This document shows, piece by piece, positions 47,400 to 60,189 of a stretch of 64,000 nt of DNA. This DNA is from Nectonema munidae (taxonomy: Eukaryota; Nematomorpha; Nectonematoida; Nectonematidae): assembly GCA_030549495.1 (NCBI GenBank), contig JAUIRK010000991.1, positions 62,001 through 126,000 of the forward strand. Reading direction: 5' to 3'. Numbering within the stretch: position 1 is the stretch's first letter; every line of letters starts with the position of its first letter. Position numbers and translations under genes: made by a program. The notes beneath the pieces were generated by a model that saw only the letters and a program-made list of their open reading frames with translations, had not been told where the DNA came from and did no database searches.

Positions 47400-49430
47400 C
47401 ACTAATTTATTTATTTGCGAATTTGAATTTATCATTTTATTTTTGATAAAAATCAATTAAAATTTTGAAACAATGGCAAATATATAAACATCAAAATATA
47501 TTATAATTCCACATTTTTTGTCTTAATATGACTTAATTTATTTAATAAACTACTTTTTTGGTGAATAATTCACTCAAAATATTTCACCTATCACTAAATT
47601 AGCTTTCAAGGGTGACTTAACACCAAATACTTTTTCTCATTATAAATAAATTTATTCACACACGGCAAATCGAACATGCTCAATATGATTCTGGAAAGAC
47701 TTTAGTCAGTCTACATTTAATTAGAGATTACTGTTTAACTATGGTTAATTTATGGTCAGGCATTATTTTTATCATTTTAGAACAATTTTCTTCCCATTTA
47801 GAAAATCGGCATTTCTCAATTTATCATGACGGTCTTTTCGTCTATATATACACAGATAATGAATACAAAATTCAATGTGGTTAAAATGGATATTTATATT
47901 TAGTTAATTCGACACTATAATGACTTTTATTTATTTAAGCCCAATGGATAAAATAATTTTCTTTCCTGATATATTAATGATTTAATCCATCTTATAAATA
48001 AGAATGGGACCAAATTTCTACTCAAATATACCTGGGGTTTGGTTTGCAAAAACTTCATAAAAATTAATTTATAAATTTTTATTTCTTAGGAAATTTTCAA
48101 AAATAATCATAAAGATTGGTAATATCATTTAAAATAATTAGTTTAACAATAAAATGTAGATAAAAATTATTGTAAAATGACATGGTGAAGAATATTACTT
48201 GGTTCTACTCTAACTAATCCGAACACTTTGGCCCTCGTTGGTTTATCCCAGTGCTTCTCAAACTGTGCGCTCCAGCGCACTCGGCGCCCTTGAAGATAGC
48301 GAGATGCACCATGAAAGGTAGTCATGTGAAGCCTAAGATTCCATTTAGACCAGCGATTCTTAATAACGGGTGCGAGAAACGAACAAATAATGGACAACAT
48401 ATGTAGTATGTACTACTTTATACTTTTTATTTTAAAATTTTATGACCATTTTTTCATATCATCTCAATGTTGGGCCCCAAGGTATCAGTTATTTCCTATG
48501 TGCGCTCTAGAGTAAAAAATTTGAGAAGCAGTGGTTTTTTACTTACAAATTTGTAATCTGTTTGTTTTCTGTATTTTATATCTCATATACTTTATTTGGT
48601 ATCTAATTTTGCTACCCTATGAACTACCTGGACTTTCAGATTACTTTTTTAGTGAATATTTACTAATAAGATAATGGTTTAAAGATTTTGCTTGACAAAG
48701 GAGGACCTTTTTCTTCACGGTCAAGGTGTTTTTTGAAAATTTCAATACTATATTATTACACCATCTCCTAGTTCATTGGAAAATTGTATTTCTTCCTTAT
48801 AATTGCGAAATCTATGTCCTGAAATGAAGTGAGCATTGGAATAAAAATTAAAATAGTGGTCAAAACTTAGCTTAAAACGGCGTCGAAAGGTGAATTTTAT
48901 TTAAAAAATATGTTGCTTAAAATGTGAATGAATGTTTTTGAAAAAAAATTTCAGGCCAAACTAAAAAATTTGACTGGTATTTTTACATCCACGAAAACTG
49001 AGTCCAAAAATAAAATGAGCTAGTGATCTAGTATAAAAAATTAAAAATAAAAATAATATTCTTGGAAAACTTTTTTAGTCGTAAATCAAAAATATGATTG
49101 ACATTTTGACACTCTAATTGCAAAAAATGATTCGAGAAATAAAATGGAGAATAAACTTTTCTCCGATGATTCGAGAATAAAACATTGTTTAAAATTAGAT
49201 TCATATTCTTGGAAAAAATTTTTAGACGTAAAACGCAAAATTGATTTACATTTCAGAAATTTTGGCAATATAATTTCAAAAAATGACTAAGGAATTTAAA
49301 TCGGCGTGGTTTCTTTTTGTATAAAAATATGTATTTTTTGAAATCAAATGTGTATTTGAATATTTTAGACACAATTTTAAAATTTGCGGTTTACTTCTAA
49401 AATTTGAATTAGTGATGTATGCATGAAAAT
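47400..49430 (+). mobile_element. Decayed copy of the core and array-B part of the satellite-bearing TTAA element
   Basis: 47.43-47.59 kb (CAAATATATAAACATCAAAA, TTTATTTAATAAACTACTTT, AATTCACTCAAAATATTTCA) matches 6.03-6.15 kb. 48.69-48.81 kb (ACAAAGGAGGACCTTTTTCT, ACCATCTCCTAGTTCATTGG) matches 6.77-6.87 kb. 48.83-49.43 kb holds about four very diverged array-B units (AAAATGATTCGAGAAATAAA, GTCGTAAATCAAAAATATGA). The order and orientation are as in the 3.6-kb element. Termini were not found. A MITE at 48249-48534 interrupts it. Confidence 0.7.
48249..48534. mobile_element. hAT-type MITE with CAGTGCTTCTCAAACT ends
   Basis: The left end CAGTGCTTCTCAAACTGTGC is mirrored by TTTGAGAAGCAGTGG at the right. 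GTGCGCTC words lie next to both ends. Length about 285 bp, no coding. Flanking GTTTATCC and GTTTTTTAC could be a changed 8-bp duplication. Confidence 0.65.
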
Positions 49431-49506
49431 CAGTGATCTCCAAAAAAATCATTTCTGTAAAAAATTTTCAAAACATCGTTATATCGTAAAAATATTTTTT
49501 TGTATA

Positions 49507-50720
49507 CAGTAGAACTCCTCTAATGAGGTCACCACAGGTACCAAGTCTTTTGAGCGTTATTTAGGATTGACCTCATTCGAGGAGTAGTTATGTTATTTGA
49601 GAGTAAAAGGACACCTGTTATAATAATCAATCAAAATCATTTATATTTATATTATTTAAACTATATTATATAGTAAAAAAAATTGAAAAATAAACTTAAA
49701 AGGTCACAGAGAAATAAAAAAAATCTATAAAGTTATTTTTTTTTGCAAAAAAACAAGTACTAATTTTACTTTTTAATAATGTAGGTATCAATTAATGTTT
49801 GCTTTTTTGCTAGCTGTCCTAAAACCATTACTCGCTCAATGTCTTTTTCCAGTTTCGCGCAAGCTTTGTAACATTCCTCTTTTAAGTGCAAACTTTTTAA
49901 GATCGATTGGAGAGGTTAGAGCTCCAGAAAGATTTTTTATAGGACATTCACTCTCACCAAGCAAATTATCTTCTATGTGCAAAGTACGTCTTGTACTAAT
50001 TCTTCTTTCCATGTACCAGTAAGTTCTTCAACGACCGGATCATTATTAATTGATATGAATTCCGTGTTTGTGATAAGGTTTTCTATTTCACAGCGCTGAG
50101 AGACTTCTTTGATAAGATCATCAAGTGGGATGCCCTGTTCAAGATTCAAAGATTGTGCAAGAACACCAAAACCATTCTTGCAAAAACAAGCCTCAACTGT
50201 AGATGGCTTGATATCTTTAACAGAGTCCGCTATCCATTCAATGGCGTTTAAAACAGTAATGGCGTGGAGGGAAAATTTCCATATTTTCTGTTCTTGCAAT
50301 AATGGAACTAAGAAGTTTTTTTCGATAATAACGTTTAAATGTATGAGTTAGCCCTGACCAAGAGGTTGTAGAACTGAGGTACAATTAGCAGGAAAGAAAA
50401 TAACTTTTTTATTTTTCGTCTTAACATCTTTTAGATGGCCATTAGCGTTGTCTACAAACAACAAAACATTGCGTTTTTGCTTTTGCATCAGCTTATCAAA
50501 TTCAAGCAGACATTTACTGTAAAGTTCAGCAACCATCCAAGCTTTTTTACTGGACTTTCATAAAACAGGAAAAGCTTCATGGGGAACATTTTTAAAACAA
50601 CGTGGCTTCTGAAATCAAAAATTATGCAAACTTTTTTGAATTACAGGTACCATCATTGATAATTTTGTAATGAACTCATCCGCTTTCACTCATTGCTGCT
50701 ATCAATGTTACATTTTTCCT
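49507..50720 (-). mobile_element. Second pogo/Tigger-type element, truncated
   Basis: The left end CAGTAGAACTCCTCTAATGA follows TA. Within 60 bases the inverted word CATTCGAGGAGTAG also occurs. Reverse-strand transposase pieces: NVLLFVDNANGHLKD and PANCTSVLQPLGQG (50536-50348, the DDE core with aspartate and the following TS.LQP.DQG motif), FSLHAITVLNAIEWIADSVK (50299-50210), and LTSPIDLKKFALKRG near 49.9 kb. No partner right end was found. It belongs to a different subfamily from the 45.6-kb element because the ends differ. Confidence 0.75.
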
Positions 50721-51127
50721 AAAAATGAAAAAAATTGAAGAATTTTTGATCGAACTGTTATCTAAAATAAGTAACCTAAAAAACTGCTGGCTAATTATTG
50801 TGGATAACGCAAAGACTCTCAAAAAAGGGTATAAAATAAAGATAAAATTGTGCAAACAAAAATCAAACAATAAATTAAGATTGCATTACTTCATTTTTCT
50901 CAACATCATTCAAAAATAGTTTAAAAGCTAAATTGGTGCAAGCTACAAAAATTTACAAAAAGTAAAATAACTTTGAACATTTTGCAATTATTTGCCTTTT
51001 ATAATAACTTTTAAGGAAAAAAAAGTCTATCAGAAAAAGTTATAGAGCTTCAACAAAAATTGAAAATTTTTACAGCATAACTTAAATTTTTTGAAAACTA
51101 ATTTGACGTATCCCTTACAGCATACTC
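50721..51127. other. No recognised gene
   Basis: AT-rich; includes the flank of the truncated pogo element. Confidence 0.4.
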
Positions 51128-51290
51128 TATCGGTGGCATGGCAGGTTGAGAGGATGGACTCAGCACGGAAGCCTCTGGATTCAATTCCTCATCGATACCA
51201 ATTTGTTCATAGTTTGACACAAGCGGTACATCAGTGCCTTGTCAATGAAAATACACCCACGGTACCTTTACCTTACCTTTTACTCAAAAT
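51128..51290 (+). mobile_element. tRNA-derived SINE, copy B (complete tRNA-like head)
   Basis: A ~68-nt tRNA-like head (51132-51199) has an A-box-like GGCATGGCAGGTTGAGAGG and a B-box-like GGATTCAATTCC. It is followed by a body shared with the 18.4-kb copy (GTTCATAGTTTGACACAAGC, CAATGAAAATACACCCACGG) and a short ACCTTTACCTTACCTTT tail. It would be transcribed by RNA polymerase III and depend on a LINE for movement (family knowledge). Confidence 0.75.
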
Positions 51291-51599
51291 TGAAAAATTT
51301 GCTACATAATTAACATAAGAAAGAAAAGAGACAAAATAAACTAAAAAAGCAATTTTCACTATTTTAAAATAGAACTGTCTGTTCTCAGAATAATTTCAAA
51401 ATAATAGGAGGCATAAAAAATGAGATAGTTTTATTTGATATTTTCAAGTTTTTATAAGCAGCAAAAGCCAACGTTGAAGTAGCTAACCCTTATAGGGTGA
51501 TTTGGTAACGCTTGTATTTTTTTACATTTGTAAGGAATGATAGTATACAAAAAACGGTAGTTTAATCACTTTTCATAAAATTATTTAAGTCTAAGAACA

Positions 51600-51890
51600 C
51601 AAAATCATAAATACACGATTTACCCCCCGTACAAAAGCCCCACGGATAAAATCCCTTCTCTCAAAATGAGAAAGAGGACAGAACCCCCTCTCTTTTAAAC
51701 ACAAAAACTTGATTTTAATATTAGTTAGTATTAACACAAGCCATAAATTTGATTTTAATATTAGAGTGATACAAAAACTTGATTTAAATATTAGAATTAG
51801 TGTTAACAAAAGACAAAAAGGACGTATACAGACAAAAGCCCTACCTGACAAAACCCTCCCTTTAGAATGAGATAGGCTTTCTAATCCTGT
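51600..51890. repeat. Small composite repeat
   Basis: ACTTGATTTTAATATTAG-like words occur three times between 51705 and 51800. Two direct copies of a block (ACAAAAGCCC..AC...AAAATCCC...GAATGAGA) flank them at 51632-51675 and 51833-51880. No gene. Confidence 0.5.
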
Positions 51891-52059
51891 ATCATTTTTC
51901 AATGAATAATATTGTAAACCTCGCGCGCAATGATTGAAAACTTAAAATTATATGATTTACTTAACAAAATAAAACAAAAAATTTAAATATTGCAACAAAA
52001 ATATCATTTATTTATAGAAGTAAGATAAAAACTTTAAAAAGATGTTAAAAATGATTAGT

Positions 52060-53723
52060 AGCAAGAAACTTGCTGCTTAAATGTTTTTTGATCAGGAATT
52101 GTTGAAAATTTCTTGCATTTTTTCACATCTCTTTCTGCTATGATGTTTATTCTTGGTATGTTTATTTTGGAACTTTCAGAACTAAAAAATTTATCGAATG
52201 TTGATATGGCTTTCAGGCAGTTTTGTGCAAGAATCACGTTTCACAGGTTGATATGTCGTTTCATCCTACATTTGGTTATGAAACCAAAAATGAGACCAGT
52301 CTTTGGATATGAAATTACAAATTTTTTCCAGTTGATTTCTTAATTTTGGAATCAAAAAAAGGAAATCAAGGCATAAGAAGCTCTGGAATTCCATCTAGCA
52401 TTGTGGAGAGGTGGCCGATTTCCCCATTCTATTTTAGGCGATTTGTTTGTTTCCTTGTAAAACTTAAATCATCCCTCCAACCATGGTTCTCGCACAAGAA
52501 AAAAATCAGTATCGAACTCATAATTAGCTTTCAAAAGTTCATAATTGTTAACGACTTAATTTACAAAATCATTGGGCAATTGAGGGCTTCTCGTTGACCC
52601 CCTAAATTAAAGTCCATAATGTGTCTCAAAACAAGATCTAGTACGTGGTGTTGACAAGCAACAAACCGTGGTTTTTGAAAAGCTTTCTCAATCATCGCCT
52701 TCTGAAACTTCACTACAACTCCATTTTCTTTACCAGTATTCACTGCCGTGGAATCACATATTATCATTTGAATACTCTTCCAATCACTAAAGTCGTTCAT
52801 CTAGTATTCAATATCTTCAAAAATTGCTTTGGAAGAGCCATTTTTGCAAGCAAGTATTGTAAAGTTTATTTTTCTATCGCTATTTTGAAGGCACACAACT
52901 TAGTACTTTGTTTTGGAAGTGATTTTCCCGAAAAATGAAGATAGAATGTTTCAACCTGCAAAAGATCTTTCCATTTTTGTCTGACACATTCTGCGTCTCT
53001 CATCACTTGTTTCCAAACTCCCACTTGAGTTAGGGAATCTAAATTAATTCCATCAAGCTTGAGTGATTCACAAACTTTTGCTGCTTTTTTTGTTGATAAA
53101 GAATATTTATTCACAAGTTTGGCGGCAGATGCGGCTGAGCTATTCTTTCTTTTTGTTTTTTCGTTCACTGGTTTAAAGTCATCTTCTCTTTCACCATCAA
53201 AGCAATCAGAGATCTCGGCATCATTTTCGTGTATTTCATTACTCAAATCGACTGATTGCGGAGCTGGCGGGCTTTCGATGAATGTGCGCTTTGAAGGATG
53301 AATCCTTTTGATGTGAGCTTCTTTTCTGGTTCCATATCTAACTCTGCCGGCTGTTTGAATGTGAGTATCGTAAAGTTTTTTATCTTCTGAAGAAAGCCAT
53401 GTACCATCAGTTTTAGTCACGTCTAAAAGATGCTTCATCTCCTCTTCTATTTTGTCTGACTTTCTCTTTCTATACTTTTCATAAAGATCAACAACACTTT
53501 TTGCTTTCGACAACAATTGCTGGTCTGAAACGGTTGGGAAATTCAAGGCTTTCCATAAATTACTCAATTCTTCTGACAGCATCTTTATTCTGGTATCTTT
53601 ACTTTTTTCGGTTGCAAAGAATTCAAGATAACGACCGATAACTTGTTTTTTTGTTGGCATTTTGCACAAATAGATAAACTCACCGTTATCAGAGGAATTT
53701 CGGGCCTTCTTTTTACAGCGCAT
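52060..53723 (-). pseudogene. Transposase-like gene, uncharacterised invertebrate family (copy 2)
   Basis: An open frame of 285 codons starts at 53723 (MRCKKKARNSSDNGEFIYLC) and holds a charged region with HIKRIHPSKRTFIE. The core continues in other frames: MIICDSTAVNTGKENG and FVACQHHVLDLVLRHIMDF (52760-52620), KIEWGNRPPL and NARWNSRA near 52.4 kb, and the tail IPRINIIAERDVKKCKKFS near 52.1 kb. The D-S-T-A-V-N-T-G and C-Q-H-H motifs match copy 1 near 2 kb. The intact N-terminus and two or more later breaks suggest a younger but dead copy. It is a different subfamily from copy 1, judging by the distinct N-terminus. Confidence 0.75.
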
Positions 53724-55179
53724 ATTTTTGACAAGTTTTTATTATTCATTTTTTGATTCACGAAGAAAAGAATTTATTGACTCTAAAAAATGTAGTAAAA
53801 TGTGAAAATAGTCAAAATGTGAAAAAAAAAACAAATTAAGTCAAAATTCACAATTGATATCAAAATATGGTCTAAATTAAATCAAATAAAACATAAAAAA
53901 AGCTTTACATGTTGATAAATGAAAAAAAAAACCTGAAATTCTATAATATAATATTGATCACATAGAATAAATTTTTCACATAGCAATGCGTGCGAACTTT
54001 ATGGCGCCAAAATCAATAAAAATGACTTTTTTATGTTGCAAATGAAAAATTTCATCGAATAAGGCTGCAGGCTTTTTGATTTGAAAAAAAAGTTCAAAAA
54101 GTTATATCCCTAATTACATACAAAATTTAACAATCGAACACTATAAAAAATATCTCTGCTCAAATATTAAACAAATATAGTATTTTTCCTTTTAAACTGA
54201 ATAGCCAGTCAAAATATTTATTCCAAAATAGCTATTGAAAAAAATTTCTTGACTTGAAAAAATTAGTTTTCAAAAGTTACAAAATGTAACAAACGTACTG
54301 ATAAAGATTAAGTGACCTTTATTGAAAAAAATCTTTACACGAGTCTGACAATATTCATTGATATAAAATTATAACGATTGAAAACTATTTTTCTATCATT
54401 TAAAAACAAACAAATTTTCATTTTTACAAAATGTTTGGTGTATTGATGAAACTAAATTTTTACCAAAAATCTCTGTAATTAATTTGAATAGCTAAACTTT
54501 GGTATCATGCCATTTTTATATTCCTTTTATATTTTATATTTATTTTATATTTTTATATTATGCAATTTTTATATTCCGCTAAAAACTTGTTTCTAATGAG
54601 ATAAAATAGAATTATTTTTAATTTAAATCTAAATACAAATTAGAGAGAAGCAGTGGCATAGCATTTTCGCCCCCGGATGTGCGCCCCTGTTTGTGGCATA
54701 AAAAATATTTTCCCCACAGAAAAATTTGTGAGCTCTTGTTCAAATTGCTGACTACCCTGAATGTATTAATTAATTAAGTTGTTTGTGGCGTTCGCACCCA
54801 TCCTTTCGGATATCGTGGCCCGCCCGGAATGCTGAGTCCAAGTCTACCTGGACTTTCCATCTCACTAAACGCCTACCGGCCCTTGTTAGTGCATAGCTTG
54901 TTATATATATTATTTTATAAGAATTTATGTGACAATATATAAATACAACTGAGTGAAAGATACAATCCTAACGCGAACGCTCCCAATTTGAAAAACAAAC
55001 TTATTGTCTAGTGATAGCTTGATTACTAACCACGTAGAATCGGGTCGCTATAGAGCACTACCTAACCGTAAAAACCTTTGAATTCTTCAGAGGAAAAAAA
55101 CCAGGGTAAAAAACCGGCACGACGAAATGTATCTTGTTCCTAAATAAAAGAATATGATTATAAAAGGTATATGCTACAA
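53724..55179. other. No recognised gene
   Basis: AT-rich. A GCAGTGGCATAGC word at 54652 looks like one end of a hAT-type MITE without a partner, and a GC-richer patch lies at 54.78-54.89 kb (TGGCCCGCCCGGAATGCTGA). No coding signal. Confidence 0.4.
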
Positions 55180-55439
55180 CAGGGCCGGCCTTAAGGCACT
55201 GCAACCGATGCGGCCGCATTGGGCCCCGCGCTCTTTTTAGGCCCCGCAATATTATGTTTTTACAACTTTTATAAAAGCATATATGTTTTTACTTTAATAA
55301 ATAACAACTTATTTAATTATAATATTTTTAAATATTTAATTTAATTATTAATTTAATAACTTTAGTAAAATATTTTTTTTTAAATAGATTTTTCGAATTA
55401 TCTCTATAGTTTTTTAGAATTATTTTGCTCAATTTAAAA

Positions 55440-55500
55440 ATAAAAAAGTAAAAAAAGTAAAAAAGTAAAAAAAGTAAAAAAAGTAAAATTTTATAAAGTA
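55440..55500 (+). repeat. (AAAAAGT)n-like microsatellite
   Basis: AAAAAGTAAAAAAAGTAAAA repeats inside the 5' non-coding part of the hAT element. Confidence 0.8.
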
Positions 55501-55702
55501 TAAAATAAATAAAAAGTATAAAGTGTTAAATGTCAATTATTATAATTATAATTATTTTTTTAATAAAAAAATAGCTTAAATTCCTAATAAGAGTTTTAAC
55601 ATGCTTTTTATTTAGAATATTTTAATAATTCTAAGATGCTGATTTTTTAAAATTAGTTCTCTTTATTTTAGAAATCTTTATTTTAGAAGTTGCATAGCGA
55701 AA

Positions 55703-58097
55703 ATGGAAAAAAAGTTTCCAAAAAGATCAAGAGACATCGGCAGAAAGTATACATCTGGCTGGGAAAAAAAGATGAAGAAAAAAGCGAACGATATTATGAT
55801 TAATAAACAGAAAGGAGCCATAGATTTGTTTTTTAAGAAACTAAATTTTGAAGATGAAAACTTGCCTACTTCTAGTCAGAATGTAAAAGAGGATTTTGAA
55901 AAAAATTTGAAAAATCATCACAATGATTCATCAGTACCAGCTTGCTTTGATAATATATCAACTGAAATAATATTTGAAGATTTTCCTAAAAATAAAGATG
56001 GTAGACGATTTTCCAAATATCACTGCAAACGAAAATTAAATAATGGAGAAAGTATTTTGCGACCTTGATTAGTTTATTCTGTTTCAACAGATAAAAATTT
56101 TTGTTTTTACTGCCGACTTTTGGGGAAACAAGGAAGTTTGTTTGTTAATAAAGGGTTCAATCACTGGCCAACTTGTGGCATAAGGTTGGCAGAACATGAG
56201 AAGTCATCAGGGCATTTGGAAGCTATGGTTAGTTGCTGGGAAGCTGGCGCAAGACTAAGTAAAAAAAGTTGTATTGACAAAGTTCAACAAGAATTGCTTC
56301 ATAATGAGACTGAGCGTTGGAGTCAAGTTTTTCAAAGATTAGTTGCAATTGTACATTTTTTAGCCGAGCGTAATTTAGCTTTCAGAGGTTCTAATGGAAA
56401 AATTGAGGAACAAAATAATGGAAATTTTTTAGGTCTGGTAGAATTAGTTGCAAAGTTTGATCCAGTGATGGGGGAACATCTACGACGTGTAAAAAACTCT
56501 GAGATTCATGATCATTACTTAGGAAAAAGAATTCAAAATGAACTTGTTTCTATCTTAGCTGAAGCTGTTCAAAATGATATACTTGAAGATGTCAGGAACA
56601 CGATGTATTTTTCTGTAATTTTAGACTGTACATCGGACATAAGTCATATAGAACAGATGTCATTAACAATGAGGTATGTATTTGATGGAGTTAATGTAAA
56701 AAAAACAGTAGCTGTCTATGAACGTTTTATTAAGTTTCTTCCTGTTGAAAGTATTTCTGGAAAAGACCTATGTAATGTTTTGGTAAATGTTCTTGAAAAA
56801 TTTGGATTAAATGTTCAAAATATTCGTGGCCAAGGGTATGATAATGGCGCTAATATGAAAGGTGTTTATTCTGGAGTTCAAAAACGGCTTTTGGATATCA
56901 ACAACCGAGCATTCTTTACTCCATGTGCATGCCATAATTATAATCTACTTATAGCAGATATGACTAAATCATGCCCTGATGCGTTGAGTTTTTTTGGAGT
57001 TATTCAACGTGTATACTCAATATTTGCTGGATCTAGAAAAAGTTGGACACTGTTGAAAAAACATGTTCCAAACCAACTCTGAAGCCTTTGTGCGAAACAA
57101 GACGGGAGTGTAAAATTGATAGTGTCAAAGCACTTCGTTATCAGTTACCTGGAATTTGTGATGCGCTAGACGAGTTAGCGCAAAAACTGATGACGCAATG
57201 TGCAAAAGCGAAGCAGAAACTCTGTATGAATCTCTGAAAAACTATAAATTTTTGGTGTCACTTGTGTTATGGTATGATGTACTTTTTCAAGTCAAAACTG
57301 TTAGTAAAGAAATGCAAAGTGAAAAAATAGATTTAAGTGCTTCAATGGATTCATTTAACAAGGTGTTAACCTGGCTCAAAAACTTGAGAATTAACGGTTT
57401 TACCCATATTTTGATTGTGGCAAAAGAATTGGCTGAAAACATGGAAGTCGATACGATCTTTCCAGTCAAGCGTCAGAAAAAAAGAAAGAGGTTATTTGAT
57501 GAAACTGCCAAAGATTACACCCCTAACAATGCTCAAGATGATTACAGAATAAATTGTTTTAACAGAATTATAGACACTGCAATCCAATCTTCAGAGCCAA
57601 GATTTGAACAGCTAAAATCAAATGTAAATTTGTTTAGTTTTCTTATTAGTTTTAAGAGCCTTCGACGTGATGATATACAAAAGCTTGTAAAAAATCTTGA
57701 ACAAGCATTAACTTCTTCAATTGATCAGTCTATAGATATATGTGGAGTTGATTTAGCTGACGAAATCGAGTTATTAAAACATTTTTTACCAGACACAGAC
57801 AAGACTCCAATAGAAATTTTAACTTATCTTTCTAATAACGAGAGATACACTGCCTTTCCTAACTACTTTGTTGCACTTAGAATTTTTTTGACAATTCCTG
57901 TGACTGTGGCATCTGCTGAAAGAAGTTTTTCACGTCTCAAATTAATCAAAACTTATTTAAGGTCAACAATAGATGAAGATAGATTGAACGACTTGGCCAT
58001 CCTTTCAATTGAGCGTGATCTTTGTAGAGATCAAAACTTTGATAATATTGTACATAATTTTGCTGAACGCAAAGTTCGCAAAATAAAGCTAATTTGA
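55703..58097 (+). pseudogene. hAT transposase with TTF-type zinc finger, nearly intact
   Basis: The start at 55703 (MEKKFPKRSRDIGRKYTSGW) matches the usual lysine-rich opening (KYPSG..KRKKK). One in-frame stop at 56066-56068 sits where related proteins have tryptophan in the RPWLVYS segment. The same frame then continues with CFYCRLLGKQG and HWPTC (TTF finger) and the catalytic core VILDCTSDISHIEQMSLTMR. It runs on through NIRGQGYDNGANMKGVYSGV and CACHNYNLLIADM, to 57082. A frame change before TLKPLCETR, and a further one near 57.2 kb, precede the last 299 codons. These end with the hAT dimerisation domain (IPVTVASAERSFSRLKLIK). One stop and about two frameshifts in all. Confidence 0.9.
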
Positions 58098-58220
58098 TTT
58101 TTTAGTTAAAAAGATAAAATAAATTTTATGTATTTTTTAATTGCTTTTCGCTCATGCTAGGCCCCGCAAAAATTTTTTGCATTGGGTCCCGCAATCACTA
58201 AGGCCGGCCCTGTGCTACAA

Positions 58221-60189
58221 AAATAGAAGCGTTTGAAGGCATGCAATATCTTATATATTATTAATAAATGATATTTGATACATGTTATAGGGGTTAAGAA
58301 AAATATACCATAATTTAAGGCATGCTAGGTTAGGAACAATCTACCCCTGGAATTTGACTCCATCCCTAAATGTCGTCCCTAGGATATATGTTTTAATATT
58401 GGAATGTTTAGACGGTCCTACAAGCGGACTCCTACAGAGGCCAGATTACCGACTATGCCTAACCTAGCTCGTAACATGAAACTGTTTTGGGACTTATACC
58501 TTGTGCCAATCCTAAATTTAAGTAGGCGGATCTAGAACTCAGAAAAAAACAGAACTATATCGCAGAACGCAGAATTCCCTATTGCTTGGGGGCTATTGTA
58601 TATGTCACCTAGGATAATTTTTCTCTTTTTTTTTTAGCATATACCCCCAAAAAGGCTTCAGCCTGGGTTTGCGTCAGCTCCCAAGCTTCCTGAATGTATA
58701 CCGCAGCTTTAAAAGAGATAGAAAAATTCAAACTTATATGAAAATTACAATATTTAACGTAGGTATCTAACCGTAAGACAATATAAAACCAAAGGTTTCA
58801 TTAAATCCTGAGTTTCAGAGAATTTATGAAATCTTTTTTACTAGGAAATTTTATGCCCTAAAATCCGTAGAGATTGAATGTAATTCCTAGAAATTTGATG
58901 AAATTTTTGAAGTGCTATTTTAGTAAATACATCAAATTCCAGGCCAATCCATTAAATTACTAAGTGAAACAGTGGTTCTACTAAGTTCCTAAAACTTTCA
59001 ACGATTTCATGAAATTCCTGGCTTCGTAGCATACACCTATAATGTTACATAAAATGTACATTGTACATGGAAGAACAAACACGATGAATAATGTTTTAGA
59101 AAAAATTAATACGGTTTTAACCTTATTAACCATTTATTTACATATCGTTTCATGCTTTATATTCATAATTGTTATATTGCCTGTTAAGTAAAGTTAGCAT
59201 GCTCACTTGAATAATATAACCTCTCCTACAACAAAATTTACATATACTATCACTTGTACATACCAAAAACAGTAACACAAAAAAATGAAGAAAAGGCAAA
59301 GCTTGGCCTCACGATCTCTCAAGACTACAATTTAGTTTAAGAACCTTACAACCAATCAGATCCCAAAACTAAACTATCATTTTAAGATTTTTTGTTACAA
59401 TAAAAACCTTTCATTTTACGTTTTACGTCTAATCTCGATTAACAGGACAGCAGGATATATGGGATATTTAAAAAAAATGTATCCTATACTTTCTGCTAGT
59501 TATAAAAGACATCTCAAATCGGATGCAAGGGACAAATAATAAGCAGAGGGAGCAAATAAAAAATCATGAAAAAATAAAGATGTTTGTTCCTAATTTAAAT
59601 TAACAATTTTAATGAAATTAGTAATGAATTTACCGACGACAAAAAGGAAAATAAAAATGGAAAAATATTCAAATGAAGTGAGATGCTGTTAACTTGTAAA
59701 AAATTTGTCAAGTGCACTGCGCAAAAGTATTGCTTTATTTTAAAGTTATGTTTCAAATATGAAGATAGCATAACTTTCCAGCAGATTTTAGATTTTTTCG
59801 ATTTAATAGAAATTTCATTTTTTGTGTTTAAAATTAAAAGTATGAAAATCGGTTTTCAATTTTTTAATAAAAACTTGGCTAAAATTTTGCATTATTATGG
59901 GTTCTTAAAAATTTAGCTTTTATTATAAGGGATAAGAACCTTAGAACAAGTGGGCGTCTTAGACAGCAGTCGGCTGTATATATAGTAGTATAGAAAACGA
60001 ACTACACTAACACATACAGTGTACATTAGGGTAATTACAAAAATTTTTTTTAATGAAACTACTTCAAAAGAGGAACTTTTATCCACATTTAACAAGTATA
60101 ATATTCATTTTTGCTTTCGCGAAAAAAAATTCCCCCCTTTTTTTTAAATAAATTTTAGAAAAGAGAAAATTTCCCCCATTTTAAAGAAT
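58221..60189. other. No recognised gene; one inverted pair
   Basis: GCTAGGTTAGG at 58324 and CCTAACCTAGC at 58458-58468 face each other. Several AAATTCCTAGAAATTTGATGAAA-like words recur at 58.8-59.0 kb. No coding signal was seen. Confidence 0.4.

Larger units (their letters stand above)
55180..58212 (+). mobile_element. hAT element, TTF/ZMYM type, with clean ends
   Basis: The ends CAGGGCCGGCCTTAAG and CTAAGGCCGGCCCTG are inverted repeats. The element is flanked by the perfect 8-bp duplication TGCTACAA at 55172-55179 and 58213-58220. GGCCCCGCAA/GCATTGGG subterminal words occur at both ends. Length 3033 bp, near that of autonomous elements of this type. It encodes one transposase with few breaks. 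The GC-rich ends stand out sharply. It is probably among the youngest insertions here. Confidence 0.95.

Noticed and set aside
52645-53301. Forward frames of 97 and 80 codons
   Set aside because: Antisense to the transposase-like gene copy 2.
54652-54735. GCAGTGGCATAGC as a MITE
   Set aside because: Only one end visible.
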